Assembly (NCBI GenBank): GCA_020200235.1
Contig: JAIVJC010000132.1
Coordinates: 1-52,549, forward strand
DNA length: 52,549 nucleotides
Direction: 5' to 3'
DNA from: Acidobacteriota bacterium
GTDB taxonomy: Bacteria; Acidobacteriota; Blastocatellia; Pyrinomonadales; Pyrinomonadaceae
The translations under genes were made by a program, and so were the position numbers. Shown here one piece after another: positions 19,389 through 27,568 of the stretch; positions within the stretch are counted from its first letter, which is position 1; every line of letters begins with the position of its first letter. Below the pieces are notes generated by a model that saw only the letters and a program-made list of their open reading frames with translations, had not been told where the DNA came from and made no database searches.

Positions 19389-21239
19389 ATGATCTCTCGA
19401 TCCAAGCCCGATGGGAACACGCCCCGCCGCCGCCCCGGCGACGCACTCCGGCGCGCGCTGACCGTCGCGCTCGCCGCCGCCCTCCTCTCGCTCGCGGCGA
19501 CGCCGCGTCAGGGCGCGACCCAGACGCGCAGGGGCGCGACCGCCGGCGCCGATCAGACAGCCGCGCGGCGCAACGCCCCGGCTGTCGGCGCGCGACCGCG
19601 GCTCGTGCTGCTCGTCGTCGTCGATCAGTTCCGCGCCGACTACCTCGAACGCTTCGGCGATCTCTTCGCGGAGAACGGGCTGCGCCGCCTGACACGGCAG
19701 GGCGCGCAGTGGGCCGACGCCAACTACGATCACATGCCGACCTACACCGCGCCCGGTCACGCGACGACGATGACGGGAACCTACCCGGCGGAGAACGGCA
19801 TCATCGCCAACGACTGGTACGACCGCGAGGTCGGCTGCGTCGTCTCGAACGTCAACGATCCGGAAGACAAGTTCGGCACGGACTGCCGACCCGCGCAGTC
19901 GCGCTGGAAGCTCTTCTTCGGCGGCGCGAACGAGCGCGCGTCGAGCCCGCGCCGCATGACGGCTTCCACGCTCGGCGACGAGCTGCGCCTCTCCACGAAC
20001 GACCGCGCGAAGGTCGTCGGCATCTCCGTCAAGGATCGCGGCGCGATCCTGCCCGCCGGTCGCCACGCCTCAGCCGCCTACTGGTTCAGCGCGCAGACCG
20101 GCAGCATGGTCACGACCGACTACTACTTCGACGAGCCGCCCGCGTGGGTCAAGAGTTTTAACGACGCGCGCCCCGCCGACAAGTTCTTCGGCAGGAAGTG
20201 GGAGTACCTGCTCGGCAGCGACGCGGAGTACGTGCGCCGCCAGGGCGCGGACGCCCCCGCGTGGGAGAACATCGGGAACGTCAAGGGCGACACGAACAGG
20301 TTCCCGCACACGGTGACTGGCGGGGCGGACGCGCCGTCGCCCGCCTTCTACGTCGCGCTCGACTCCACGCCCTTCTCGAACGACATCCTCGTCGATTTCG
20401 CCAGAGCCGCCATCGACAACGAGGGGCTCGGCGCCGACGAGACCACGGACGTTCTGACCGTCAGCTTCTCGGCGAACGACTACGTCGGGCACCGCTACGG
20501 TCCCTACAGCCACGAGGCGATGGACGCGACGCTGCGCGTGGACAGGCAGATCGGCGCGCTGCTCGATCACGTCGACAAGAAGATCGGCTTGCAGAACACG
20601 CTCGTCGCCTTCACGGCGGATCACGGCGTCGCGCCGATCCCCGAGCACGCCGCGGCTCTCGGTCTGCCCGGCGGTCGCATCCAGAACGCGGACATCATGA
20701 ACGCCGTCCGCAACGCCGTGCGCGCGCGCTTCGGCAAGGCGGGCGACCGCGACACGACCGCCGACTACGTCGTCAATGCTTTTCTCAACGGCAACGTCTT
20801 CCTCAACACGGCGGCGCTGAAGCGCGACGGCATCGAGCGCGCCGAAGCCGAGCGCGCCGCGTGCGAGGGCGCGCTGACCGTGCCCGGCATCGTCCGCTGC
20901 TTCACGCGCGCGCAGCTGGAAGCGGGCAACGTCCCCGCCTGGGACGCGATCGCGCGCCGCGTGCTGCACGGCTTCAGCCAGCGCCGGAGCGGCGACGTCG
21001 TCGTGCTCTACGAGCCGTTCAAGTATCTGGGCGACGGCATCCCGGCGACGCACGGCTCGCCCTACTCTTACGACACGCACGTGCCGCTCGTCATCATGGG
21101 CGCGGGAGTCGCGCCCGGTCGTTACAGTCAGGCCTCCACGCCCGCCGACCTCGCGCCCACGCTCGCCTCGCTGCTGCGCGTGCAGGCGCCGAGCAACTCG
21201 ACGGGGCGCGTCCTTCTGGAAGCCCTCGGCGGGAGGTGA
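19389..21239 (+). CDS. Secreted alkaline phosphatase superfamily enzyme (PafA / phosphodiesterase type)
   Basis: The 616-residue exported protein belongs to the alkaline phosphatase / nucleotide pyrophosphatase superfamily. After a Sec signal (TVALAAALLSLAATP), metal ligand Asp appears in LLVVVDQFRADYLERF. The nucleophile Thr (about T120) is in PTYTAPGHATTMTG, with the surrounding NPP-type MTGTYPAENGIIANDWYD. The second metal site is formed by SANDYVGHRYGP and TADHGVAPIPEH. These match PafA-like monoesterases that release phosphate in the periplasm. The enzyme could alternatively prefer diesters. The ATG at 19389 is chosen because the longer frame begins in the intergenic region. A TPR protein gene follows after 118 nt on the same strand. 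Confidence 0.9.
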   Translation: MISRSKPDGNTPRRRPGDALRRALTVALAAALLSLAATPRQGATQTRRGATAGADQTAARRNAPAVGARPRLVLLVVVDQFRADYLERFGDLFAENGLRRLTRQGAQWADANYDHMPTYTAPGHATTMTGTYPAENGIIANDWYDREVGCVVSNVNDPEDKFGTDCRPAQSRWKLFFGGANERASSPRRMTASTLGDELRLSTNDRAKVVGISVKDRGAILPAGRHASAAYWFSAQTGSMVTTDYYFDEPPAWVKSFNDARPADKFFGRKWEYLLGSDAEYVRRQGADAPAWENIGNVKGDTNRFPHTVTGGADAPSPAFYVALDSTPFSNDILVDFARAAIDNEGLGADETTDVLTVSFSANDYVGHRYGPYSHEAMDATLRVDRQIGALLDHVDKKIGLQNTLVAFTADHGVAPIPEHAAALGLPGGRIQNADIMNAVRNAVRARFGKAGDRDTTADYVVNAFLNGNVFLNTAALKRDGIERAEAERAACEGALTVPGIVRCFTRAQLEAGNVPAWDAIARRVLHGFSQRRSGDVVVLYEPFKYLGDGIPATHGSPYSYDTHVPLVIMGAGVAPGRYSQASTPADLAPTLASLLRVQAPSNSTGRVLLEALGGR

Positions 21240-21357
21240 CGCGGGCGCGGCGGCTGTTAGAATGAGCGCGCGACGCGAAGACTCTGGAACGTCTGAAAGC
21301 GCCGCCGTCTCCCTTCGTCTCCCCGCTCGTCGTCCAACGAACCGAAGAAGTTGATTT

Positions 21358-24300
21358 ATGAGAAGTAGACTGACACACGCACTCTGTTCGCTCGTCGCGC
21401 TGTGCTGCGTCGCGGTCTCTCAGGCGCGCGCGCAGGAGGCATCGAGCCGGACGCCGCCGAAGGCGGCGACGAAGAAGCCCGCGGCGAAGACACCCGCGAA
21501 GAAGCCCGCGGCGAAGACGGCGGCTGACAAGACTGCGGCGGAGAAGAAGACGACCGGCGCGAAACCCGCCGCGGGCTCGACCGCCGGGCAGGCGGACGGC
21601 GCGAAGCAGACGACGCGACCCGCCGCGACGAAGAAGCTCGCGACGAGCGCCGCCGCGAAACCGGGCGCGGTCAAGAAGCCGACGCGCGCGAAGAACGCGG
21701 GCGCGACGGACGCGGCGAAGGGCGCGGCGGAAAAGCCCGCGGGCGAAAAGTCTGCCGACAAAAAGGCTAAGGATGAAGAGCCGACGTCGAAAGTCGCGAC
21801 CGAGAAGACTCCGTCGTCGGGCGTCGGCGACGTGAAGCCGAAGGCGCGGGCGCAGAAACCCGGAGCCGCGAGTAAACCTTCGGAGAGTAAATCGGCGGAG
21901 ACTAAATCAACGGAGGGTGAGAACGCCGAGGGCGAGTCGGCGGAGGGTCAGCCGGACGAGGGTAAGGCGTCGAAGACTCCAGCCGCCGGGGCGGGCAAGG
22001 CGGTCGCGGCGAAGAAGGCGGACGATTCGCCGAAGGAAGCGGAGCTGAGGGCGAAGCTCGAAGAGATTCTGAAGCTCCCGCCCTGGGAGCGCATCGCGGA
22101 GCTCGACGAGTTTCTCGATCTCGATCTCTCCGACGCGCTCGCCGCGCGCGCCGAGGAGTATCTCGTGAGCGCGCAAGCCGCCTACGGCGACGACCGCCTG
22201 CGCGTGGGCGACGCGGCGCGCGGCATCGCGCTCTTCCGCGACGCGGTGGCGACCGCCTCCGCCGAGATGTCCGACAAGCTCTACTTCGAAGTCGTCTCGA
22301 AGTTGCCGACGAACCTCGCCATGCGCGGTCAGCCCGAAGCCGCCTTCGAGCTGGCGCGCCGCATCGAGAAGAAGACGAACAACGACGCGCGCCGCCTCCT
22401 CGCGCTCGCGGCGTTCTACCTGACGCTGGAGCGGACGGACGAGGCGGCGCGCCTCGCCTCCGAAGCCGTCAAGCTCGCGCCCGACCTCGCCGCCGCGCAC
22501 CAGGCGCTCGCCGCCACGCACCGTCTCTCGCTCAGACTCGACGAGTCCGCCGCCGAGTACGCGCGCGCCGCCGAGCTCGATCCGAAATCCGCCGCCGCGC
22601 GGCGCAGCCTCGCGGACCTGCGCCGCGCCACGGGCAAGCCCGAAGAGGCTCTCAAGCTCTACCGCGAGCAACTCACGGCTGATCCGAAGGACGCGCTCGC
22701 GCGCGCGGGCGTTGTGCTCTCGCTCTTCGACGCGGGCAAGCGCGAGGAGGCGGAGCGCGAACTCGCCGCCGCGCTGAAGACGGAAGCGCGCAACCTGCAA
22801 CTGCTCGCCGGCGCGGCTTACTGGTACGCGGCGCACGGCGAAGAGACGCGCGCGGTCGAGCTGGCGGCGCAGGCGATCCAGATCGAGCCGCGGCACCCGT
22901 GGGCGCAGGTGGCGCTCGCTCGCGCCCTCGCCGCTTCGGGGGTGCCGCTCGAAGCCGAGCGCTCCGTGCGCTTCGCGCGACTCTACTCGCGCTTCCCCAC
23001 GCTCGACTACGAGCTCGCCAGCGCGCTCGCCGCCGCCGGTCTCTACGCCGAAGCCGCCGAAGAGTTGAACCGCAGCTTCGCGCTCAAGGACGATCAGATC
23101 GAGACGCGCCTCGCCGGCCGCGCGCCCGCGCGCGCCGACAACTTCATAGACCTGCTCGCGCCCGAGCGCCGCGCGAGCCTCTTCGAGCCGCAGGCGGCGG
23201 ACACGCCGGAGAACGCGCGCTCGCTGAAGGGTCTGCTCGCGCTCCACCTCGCGCTCAAGTCCACGGAGACCGAAGAGCAGCGCGCCGCCACCGAGCCCGC
23301 CGCCGCGCGCGCCGCGCGCGAGTTCGCCGGGGCGGGCGACACGCGGACGCGCGCCTTCCGGCAGCTCTACGCCGCGAACCGTCTGCTGCGGCGCGGCGTC
23401 GGCGCGCGCGCCGCGCTCGAACTCGCCGAGGGCGCGAAGTCGGGCGTCGCAGCCGCGCTCGACGCGCCGCAGGCGACCGTCGCCGCGACGGCGGACGAGC
23501 TGCGCGACCTGCGCGAGCGCGCCATCGCCGAGGGCGGCACGCCGAACGTCCCCGGGCTGCCGCGCGACGTGCTCGACAAACTCCTGCGCGGTCGCGCCGA
23601 AGAGATGATCGGCTGGGCGCAGCTCAACGACGGCCGCGCCGCCGAGGCGGTCGCGACGCTGCGCCGCGCCGTCGGCGTGCTGCCCGAGAACAGCCTCTAC
23701 TGGCGCAACGCCCTGTGGCGTCTCGGCAACGCGCTCGCGGCGAACAAGGAGCCCGCCGAAGCGCTCGACACCTACGTCAAGAGCTACGACCCCGCCACGT
23801 ATGACGTGACGCGCCGCGCCGTCATCGAAGGGCTCTACCGCAAACTCAACGGCTCGCTCGCCGGTCTCGACGTGCTGATCGGAGCCGCGCGCCCGACGCC
23901 CGCCGCGCCCTCGCAGACCGCGCCGGTCGAGACCGCGAAGGGCGAAGCCGTGAAGACCGATCGCGCGCCCTCGATCTCAGGAGCGAAGGGCGAGGGGAAG
24001 AAAGACGCCGCGACGAAAGTCGTCAAAGCGAAGAGCGGCGAAGCGAAAGTTGTTGAGACGAAAGACGGCGAGACGAAACGCGACGCGGCGAAGAGTGACG
24101 CGACGAAGAGTGACGCGTCGAAGAGCGTGGAGACTCCCGCGGAGCCGACGCCCACGCCGGCGGAGGTCGCGCCGTCGCCGGAGGCGGCCGCGAGCCCCAG
24201 CCCCACGCCCGCGCCGCCGGTCGCCGAACCTCAGACCGAGACTAAAAAGAGGGGCGCCGCCGCGCCGGCGAGTGTGAGAAAGAGCCCGGCTCCGACCGCG

Positions 24301-24582
24301 CGACGCGAAGGCGAGTGCGCGCTCGCGCTCAGCTCCGAAGAGGTCTCGCTCGCCGTCGGCGGGCAAGCCTCCTTCGTCGCCACGCTCGACGGCGGCGCGG
24401 ACCCGGCGAAGATCGCCGCGACGACCGGCGACTGGTCGGACATCATCGTCCTGCGCGAGCCCGCGGGCGCGGACGGCGCGGCGAAGTTCACCGTCACCTC
24501 GATCAGCAAGAGCGCGGGCTCGTTCGCCGTCACGCTCAAGTCGCCCTGCGGAACTAAAAAGGTATCGGTGGTGGTGAAGTGA
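21358..24582 (+). CDS. Large exported TPR protein with lysine/alanine-rich flanks
   Basis: The 1074-residue product has a signal peptide (LVALCCVAVSQARA, before QEAS). Residues 25-220 are a histone-H1-like Lys/Ala/Pro-rich stretch built from KKPAAKT-type repeats. Residues about 225-830 hold many TPR helices (RTDEAARLASEAVKLAPDL; GKPEEALKLYREQLTADPKDA). A second Lys/Glu/Ala/Thr-rich low-complexity stretch (about 850-970) comes before a C-terminal beta-sandwich-like domain of about 90 residues (CALALSSEEVSLAVGG to KVSVVVK), resembling a bacterial Ig-like domain with a possible disulfide. No enzymatic motif is seen; an envelope scaffold is likely. It lies downstream of the phosphatase gene and is closed by a strong terminator. 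Confidence 0.85.
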   Translation: MRSRLTHALCSLVALCCVAVSQARAQEASSRTPPKAATKKPAAKTPAKKPAAKTAADKTAAEKKTTGAKPAAGSTAGQADGAKQTTRPAATKKLATSAAAKPGAVKKPTRAKNAGATDAAKGAAEKPAGEKSADKKAKDEEPTSKVATEKTPSSGVGDVKPKARAQKPGAASKPSESKSAETKSTEGENAEGESAEGQPDEGKASKTPAAGAGKAVAAKKADDSPKEAELRAKLEEILKLPPWERIAELDEFLDLDLSDALAARAEEYLVSAQAAYGDDRLRVGDAARGIALFRDAVATASAEMSDKLYFEVVSKLPTNLAMRGQPEAAFELARRIEKKTNNDARRLLALAAFYLTLERTDEAARLASEAVKLAPDLAAAHQALAATHRLSLRLDESAAEYARAAELDPKSAAARRSLADLRRATGKPEEALKLYREQLTADPKDALARAGVVLSLFDAGKREEAERELAAALKTEARNLQLLAGAAYWYAAHGEETRAVELAAQAIQIEPRHPWAQVALARALAASGVPLEAERSVRFARLYSRFPTLDYELASALAAAGLYAEAAEELNRSFALKDDQIETRLAGRAPARADNFIDLLAPERRASLFEPQAADTPENARSLKGLLALHLALKSTETEEQRAATEPAAARAAREFAGAGDTRTRAFRQLYAANRLLRRGVGARAALELAEGAKSGVAAALDAPQATVAATADELRDLRERAIAEGGTPNVPGLPRDVLDKLLRGRAEEMIGWAQLNDGRAAEAVATLRRAVGVLPENSLYWRNALWRLGNALAANKEPAEALDTYVKSYDPATYDVTRRAVIEGLYRKLNGSLAGLDVLIGAARPTPAAPSQTAPVETAKGEAVKTDRAPSISGAKGEGKKDAATKVVKAKSGEAKVVETKDGETKRDAAKSDATKSDASKSVETPAEPTPTPAEVAPSPEAAASPSPTPAPPVAEPQTETKKRGAAAPASVRKSPAPTARREGECALALSSEEVSLAVGGQASFVATLDGGADPAKIAATTGDWSDIIVLREPAGADGAAKFTVTSISKSAGSFAVTLKSPCGTKKVSVVVK

Positions 24583-24598
24583 AGTAAGAGGCGCGAGT

Positions 24599-24661
24599 AA
24601 AAAAGTGAAAGGCGGAAGGGGGACAGCGAGCCTGTCAACCTCTTCCGCCTTTTACTTTTTT
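24599..24661. terminator. Bidirectional intrinsic terminator between convergent genes
   Basis: A long stem, aaagtgaaaggcggaag with cttccgccttttacttt, is capped by an inner gacag/ctgtc stem. A-rich and T-rich tails flank it. It separates the TPR gene (plus) from the thioredoxin gene (minus). Confidence 0.85.
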
Positions 24662-24672
24662 AACTCCCGACC

Positions 24673-25134
24673 TCAACCGTGCGCGGCGAGCCTCGCGGCG
24701 ATCTCCTGCTTCGGGTGCGCGCCGACGAGGCGGTCGACGAGCTGGCCGTTCTTGAAGATGAGCAGCGTCGGGATGCCCTGGATTTGAAACTGCGCGGCGG
24801 CTCGCTTGTTCTCGTCGACGTTGAGCTTGGCGACGCGGTAGCGACCGCGCGACTCGGCGGCGAGCTGGTCGAGCGTGGGCGCGAGCGCGCGGCACGGTCC
24901 GCACCAGGCGGCCCAGAAGTCCACGAGCACGGGCGTGGAGCCCGCGCCCAACACCTCGCCCTCGAAGGTCGCGTCCGTCACGACGAACGGCTTGCCGTCG
25001 TCGTACCCCGCGCGGCTCGACGACGAACCTGGCAACGCCGCGCCGCACCGACCGCAGACGGGCAGGCGGCTGCGCGCCGCGGTCTCGTCAACGCGGTTCT
25101 TCGCGCCGCACTTCGGGCAGGCGAGCGTCGCCAT
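24673..25134 (-). CDS. trxC: Thioredoxin with N-terminal zinc ribbon (thioredoxin 2 type)
   Basis: The 153-residue product is a cytoplasmic thioredoxin. It begins with a zinc-ribbon of two CxxC pairs (C6/C9 in ACPKCG; C27/C30 in VCGRCG), as in Trx2/TrxC. The thioredoxin fold has the canonical active site WCGPC (C78, C81). The cis-Pro loop IQGIPTLLIFKNG and the C-terminal helix HPKQEIAARLAAH complete it. Length and layout are normal for TrxC. It reduces protein disulfides using thioredoxin reductase. It lies 27 nt downstream of the TPR-Fis regulator on the same strand, so the two may be cotranscribed, which could place the regulator in redox physiology; that link is only positional. Confidence 0.93.
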   Translation of the reverse strand: MATLACPKCGAKNRVDETAARSRLPVCGRCGAALPGSSSSRAGYDDGKPFVVTDATFEGEVLGAGSTPVLVDFWAAWCGPCRALAPTLDQLAAESRGRYRVAKLNVDENKRAAAQFQIQGIPTLLIFKNGQLVDRLVGAHPKQEIAARLAAHG

Positions 25135-25161
25135 TCGCGTTCGGAAGACCCCCGGGGAAAA

Positions 25162-26895
25162 TTACTGATCGCGCTTGCGGATGATGCTGCGCCTGCGCTT
25201 GACCGCGGGCGTGCGCGACGGGAGCAGAGCCTTGTTGCGATTCTTCAGACGCCAGTTCAGTGACTCGTGGTGTTTGAAGCCGAGCAGGCGCGCGGCGCGC
25301 GAGACGCTGCCGCGCGCGTCCGCCAGAGCCTGCTCGATCAGTCGCTCCTCGAAACTCCTGACCTCGTCCTTGAAGGAAAAGTTCGCCCACGGGTCTGCGA
25401 AGTCGATCCCCTCGACGCGCTGCCGTAGTGCGACCGTCTCGATCGCCGAGGGCTCGACGACCGCGCCCTCTTCGGCGCGCTCGACCGTGCGCTCGATGAG
25501 GGCGCGCAGGAGTGCCGCGTCGGCGCCGAGCGGCAGCCGCAGCATCGCCTCGGACGCGGCGGGCGTGAAGCGCACACGCTTGCCGGAGCGCGCGCACGCG
25601 TCTTCGACGATGCTCTCGATCTCGGTCGTGCTGACCCCGGCGCCCGCGCCCTGCGCGGCGGTCGCGTCGATCAGGCGGCGCGCGCAGGCGCGCAGGCGCG
25701 CGATCAGCTCGCGATCCTGCGTGCGCGCGAGCAGGCTGTCGGCGGCGCGATAACTGTCGCGCACCTCGTCGGGCGGGAGGTAGCAGGACAACTCTTCGAG
25801 CGCCACCAGCTCCGCCGTCCCGGCGCCCTCGGGGTTGCCGGACTGCTCCGCGATCTCCGCCGCGCGCCGCAGGACTGCGCGCGCCTCCTCCCGCCGCCGC
25901 AGCCGCGCCAGAGCCGCGCCTTGCGTCGTGAGGGCTTCGGCGAGGTTCGCCTGCTCGCCGCCCGTGCCGAGCGCGCGCACGGCGGCGCGCGCCGCCGACT
26001 CCGCCTCCGCCACGCGCCCCTCCGCGAGGAGCAGGCGCGCGCGCGTCTCATCGACCTGCGCCGTGTGCGAGGCGTCGCGGAGGCTCGCGAAGAGGCGGCG
26101 CGCGCAGTCGAGGTGCGCGTGCGCTTCTTCGTAGTCGCCGCGCCTGAACAGTAAGTGCGCGAAGTTGTTCTCGGCGGCGGCTCGGTAACGCGTGTGCCCC
26201 GCACGCTCGAAGTGGAAGCTCGCCGCCGCGTATTCGACGAGCGCGCGGTCGGAATAGTCCTCGCGCCGCTCGCCCGCGCTGAGCGCTTCGAGCACGACCG
26301 CCAACTCCATGTGGAAGGTGCCGCGCTTGGCGTCGTTCGCGCTCGACTCGAAGAGCGGCGCCGCCTCGGTTAGTATGCGCAGTGCGTCGTTGTAGCGCGT
26401 GGCTGACGATTCGACGATGGCGAGGCGGAGCAGCGTCTGCGCGCGCTCTTCGCCGCTCTCCTCGGTGAGGCGCGAGAGCGATTCGCGGAGCATGACGCGC
26501 GCCTCGTCGTGCGCGCCTTCGCGCCAGTAGCAGTAGCCGAGTTCGCGCAGCGCCTCCGCCTCCCTCTCGGTCTCGCCCGCGGCGGCGAAGAGCGCGGCGC
26601 TTTCGCTGATGAGGTTCTTCGCGAATTCCTGCGCGCCGTCGATCTGCTTGCTGCTGCCGATGAAGCCCGAGAGGGCTCCGGCGCGCAGCAGCACTTCGGC
26701 TTGGGCACGCCCGTCGAGCCCTTCGAGCGCCGGCCGCTCGCCGACCTGTCGCCACAGCCCGCCGAGCGCCGCGCGCGCTTCCTCGTGCCTGCCCGCTTCA
26801 TTTAATTCGTCCGCGCGTCGGCAGCGGAGCAGCGCCTGCTCACTGACGCCCGGAGAGATATCGGCGAGGGGGAGAGATTCTTTCGTTAAATTCAT
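25162..26895 (-). CDS. TPR-repeat transcriptional regulator with C-terminal Fis-type helix-turn-helix
   Basis: The 577-residue protein has no signal peptide or membrane span, so it is cytoplasmic. Residues about 20-400 are tandem TPR-like helices (EAEALRELGYCYWREGAHDEARVML is one 34-residue unit). Residues 430-500 resemble a remnant of the sigma-54 activator C-domain boundary (ALLRALIERTVERAEEG). Residues 500-577 hold a Fis/NtrC-type HTH (RLIEQALADARGSVSRAARLLGF, then NWRLKNRNKALL) and a basic tail (KRRRSIIRKRD). No AAA+ ATPase or receiver domain is present, so it is not an ordinary NtrC-type activator. It is divergent from a small exported peptide gene and upstream of trxC. TPR plus HTH with a neighbouring exported peptide is the pattern of Gram-positive peptide-sensing regulators, although the HTH type differs. 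Confidence 0.85.
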   Translation of the reverse strand: MNLTKESLPLADISPGVSEQALLRCRRADELNEAGRHEEARAALGGLWRQVGERPALEGLDGRAQAEVLLRAGALSGFIGSSKQIDGAQEFAKNLISESAALFAAAGETEREAEALRELGYCYWREGAHDEARVMLRESLSRLTEESGEERAQTLLRLAIVESSATRYNDALRILTEAAPLFESSANDAKRGTFHMELAVVLEALSAGERREDYSDRALVEYAAASFHFERAGHTRYRAAAENNFAHLLFRRGDYEEAHAHLDCARRLFASLRDASHTAQVDETRARLLLAEGRVAEAESAARAAVRALGTGGEQANLAEALTTQGAALARLRRREEARAVLRRAAEIAEQSGNPEGAGTAELVALEELSCYLPPDEVRDSYRAADSLLARTQDRELIARLRACARRLIDATAAQGAGAGVSTTEIESIVEDACARSGKRVRFTPAASEAMLRLPLGADAALLRALIERTVERAEEGAVVEPSAIETVALRQRVEGIDFADPWANFSFKDEVRSFEERLIEQALADARGSVSRAARLLGFKHHESLNWRLKNRNKALLPSRTPAVKRRRSIIRKRDQ

Positions 26896-26929
26896 GTGAG
26901 GGCTACCTTTCTTCTAGTTGCCGGTTAAC

Positions 26930-26958
26930 TTGCAGGATCGCGGTTCATTGCCTATGAT
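26930..26958 (+). promoter_or_regulatory. Sigma-70-type promoter of the small exported peptide gene
   Basis: ttgcag, exactly 17 nt, then tatgat, in the 143-nt gap between the TPR-Fis gene and the peptide gene. It predicts a start near 26965 and a leader of about 75 nt. In the leader, gatgcc (26956-26961) pairs with ggcatc (26995-27000) around an inner gaagg/ccttc stem. Confidence 0.6.
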
Positions 26959-27038
26959 GCCGTCCCAGAAGGTGAGTTCTTGCCTTCAGTGCCAGGCATC
27001 AAGCTACTCCACCAGCCCGAACCACTCAGGAGAATAAC

Positions 27039-27281
27039 ATGAAAAGCATCCGTAGACTCTTAGCCGCCGCCCTGCTCACTTCCGCCTTCGCCTTTGCCGC
27101 CCATGCCGATGGCATCATCCACGGCGACCGCATACCGACGCCGACGCCGACGCCGAGCAGCTTCGACGGCGACTACTCGCCCGCCCCCGACACAGCGCCT
27201 CCGGGCGACGAGGTGACGGTAAGCGACATCACGATGGAGTACGCGCTGAGCGTCTTCGGCGAGATGTTCTTACTGTACTAA
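27039..27281 (+). CDS. Small exported peptide, divergent from the TPR-Fis regulator
   Basis: The 80-residue product has a clear signal peptide (MKSIRRLLAAALLTSAFAFA, cleavage after AHA before DGIIHG). A mature part of about 56 residues follows: DGIIHGDRIP, a PTPTPTP hinge, an acidic linker, and a hydrophobic C-terminal segment EYALSVFGEMFLLY. There is no cysteine and no enzymatic motif. The ribosome-binding site aggag lies 6 nt before the ATG, and a good promoter sits upstream. It is too short and too hydrophobic at the end to be an ordinary enzyme. Given the divergent TPR-HTH gene I suggest it may be a signal-peptide precursor or an envelope effector. Its function is not recognised. Confidence 0.75.
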   Translation: MKSIRRLLAAALLTSAFAFAAHADGIIHGDRIPTPTPTPSSFDGDYSPAPDTAPPGDEVTVSDITMEYALSVFGEMFLLY

Positions 27282-27308
27282 GTTTCCCTTCCAAGGTCTT
27301 AGCTGCCC

Positions 27309-27336
27309 GCCGCGCCGGTTCATCGGGCGGCGCAGT
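27309..27336 (+). terminator. Weak candidate terminator after the peptide gene
   Basis: A GC-rich hairpin cgccgcgcc/gggcggcg (8 bp with one bulge) stands 28 nt after the stop codon. No T-tract follows, so it may be only a structured 3' end. Confidence 0.3.
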
Positions 27337-27568
27337 CTTCGTGTGCGAGGGAGGCGGAAGACTGCCCGTGGGCGCGGGGCGCGGGGAGAGGCGACCTTCA
27401 AGCCGAAGGTTAACCGACACCCGCCGCGAAATCAAACGTTTTCCGCGCGCCGACGGCGGGGGCAGTCGGCGCGCGGGTCTGTGGTCGCGGCTTCGGGTTT
27501 CGTAGTAAGATGCGCCGTCCGCAATCTTCTTCGACGAATCCCGCACGAACCGGAGGCACATCTACGCG

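Noticed and set aside
19350..21080. Long minus-strand frames antisense to the phosphatase
   Set aside because: The opposite strand has a full set of alkaline-phosphatase-family motifs; these frames have none.
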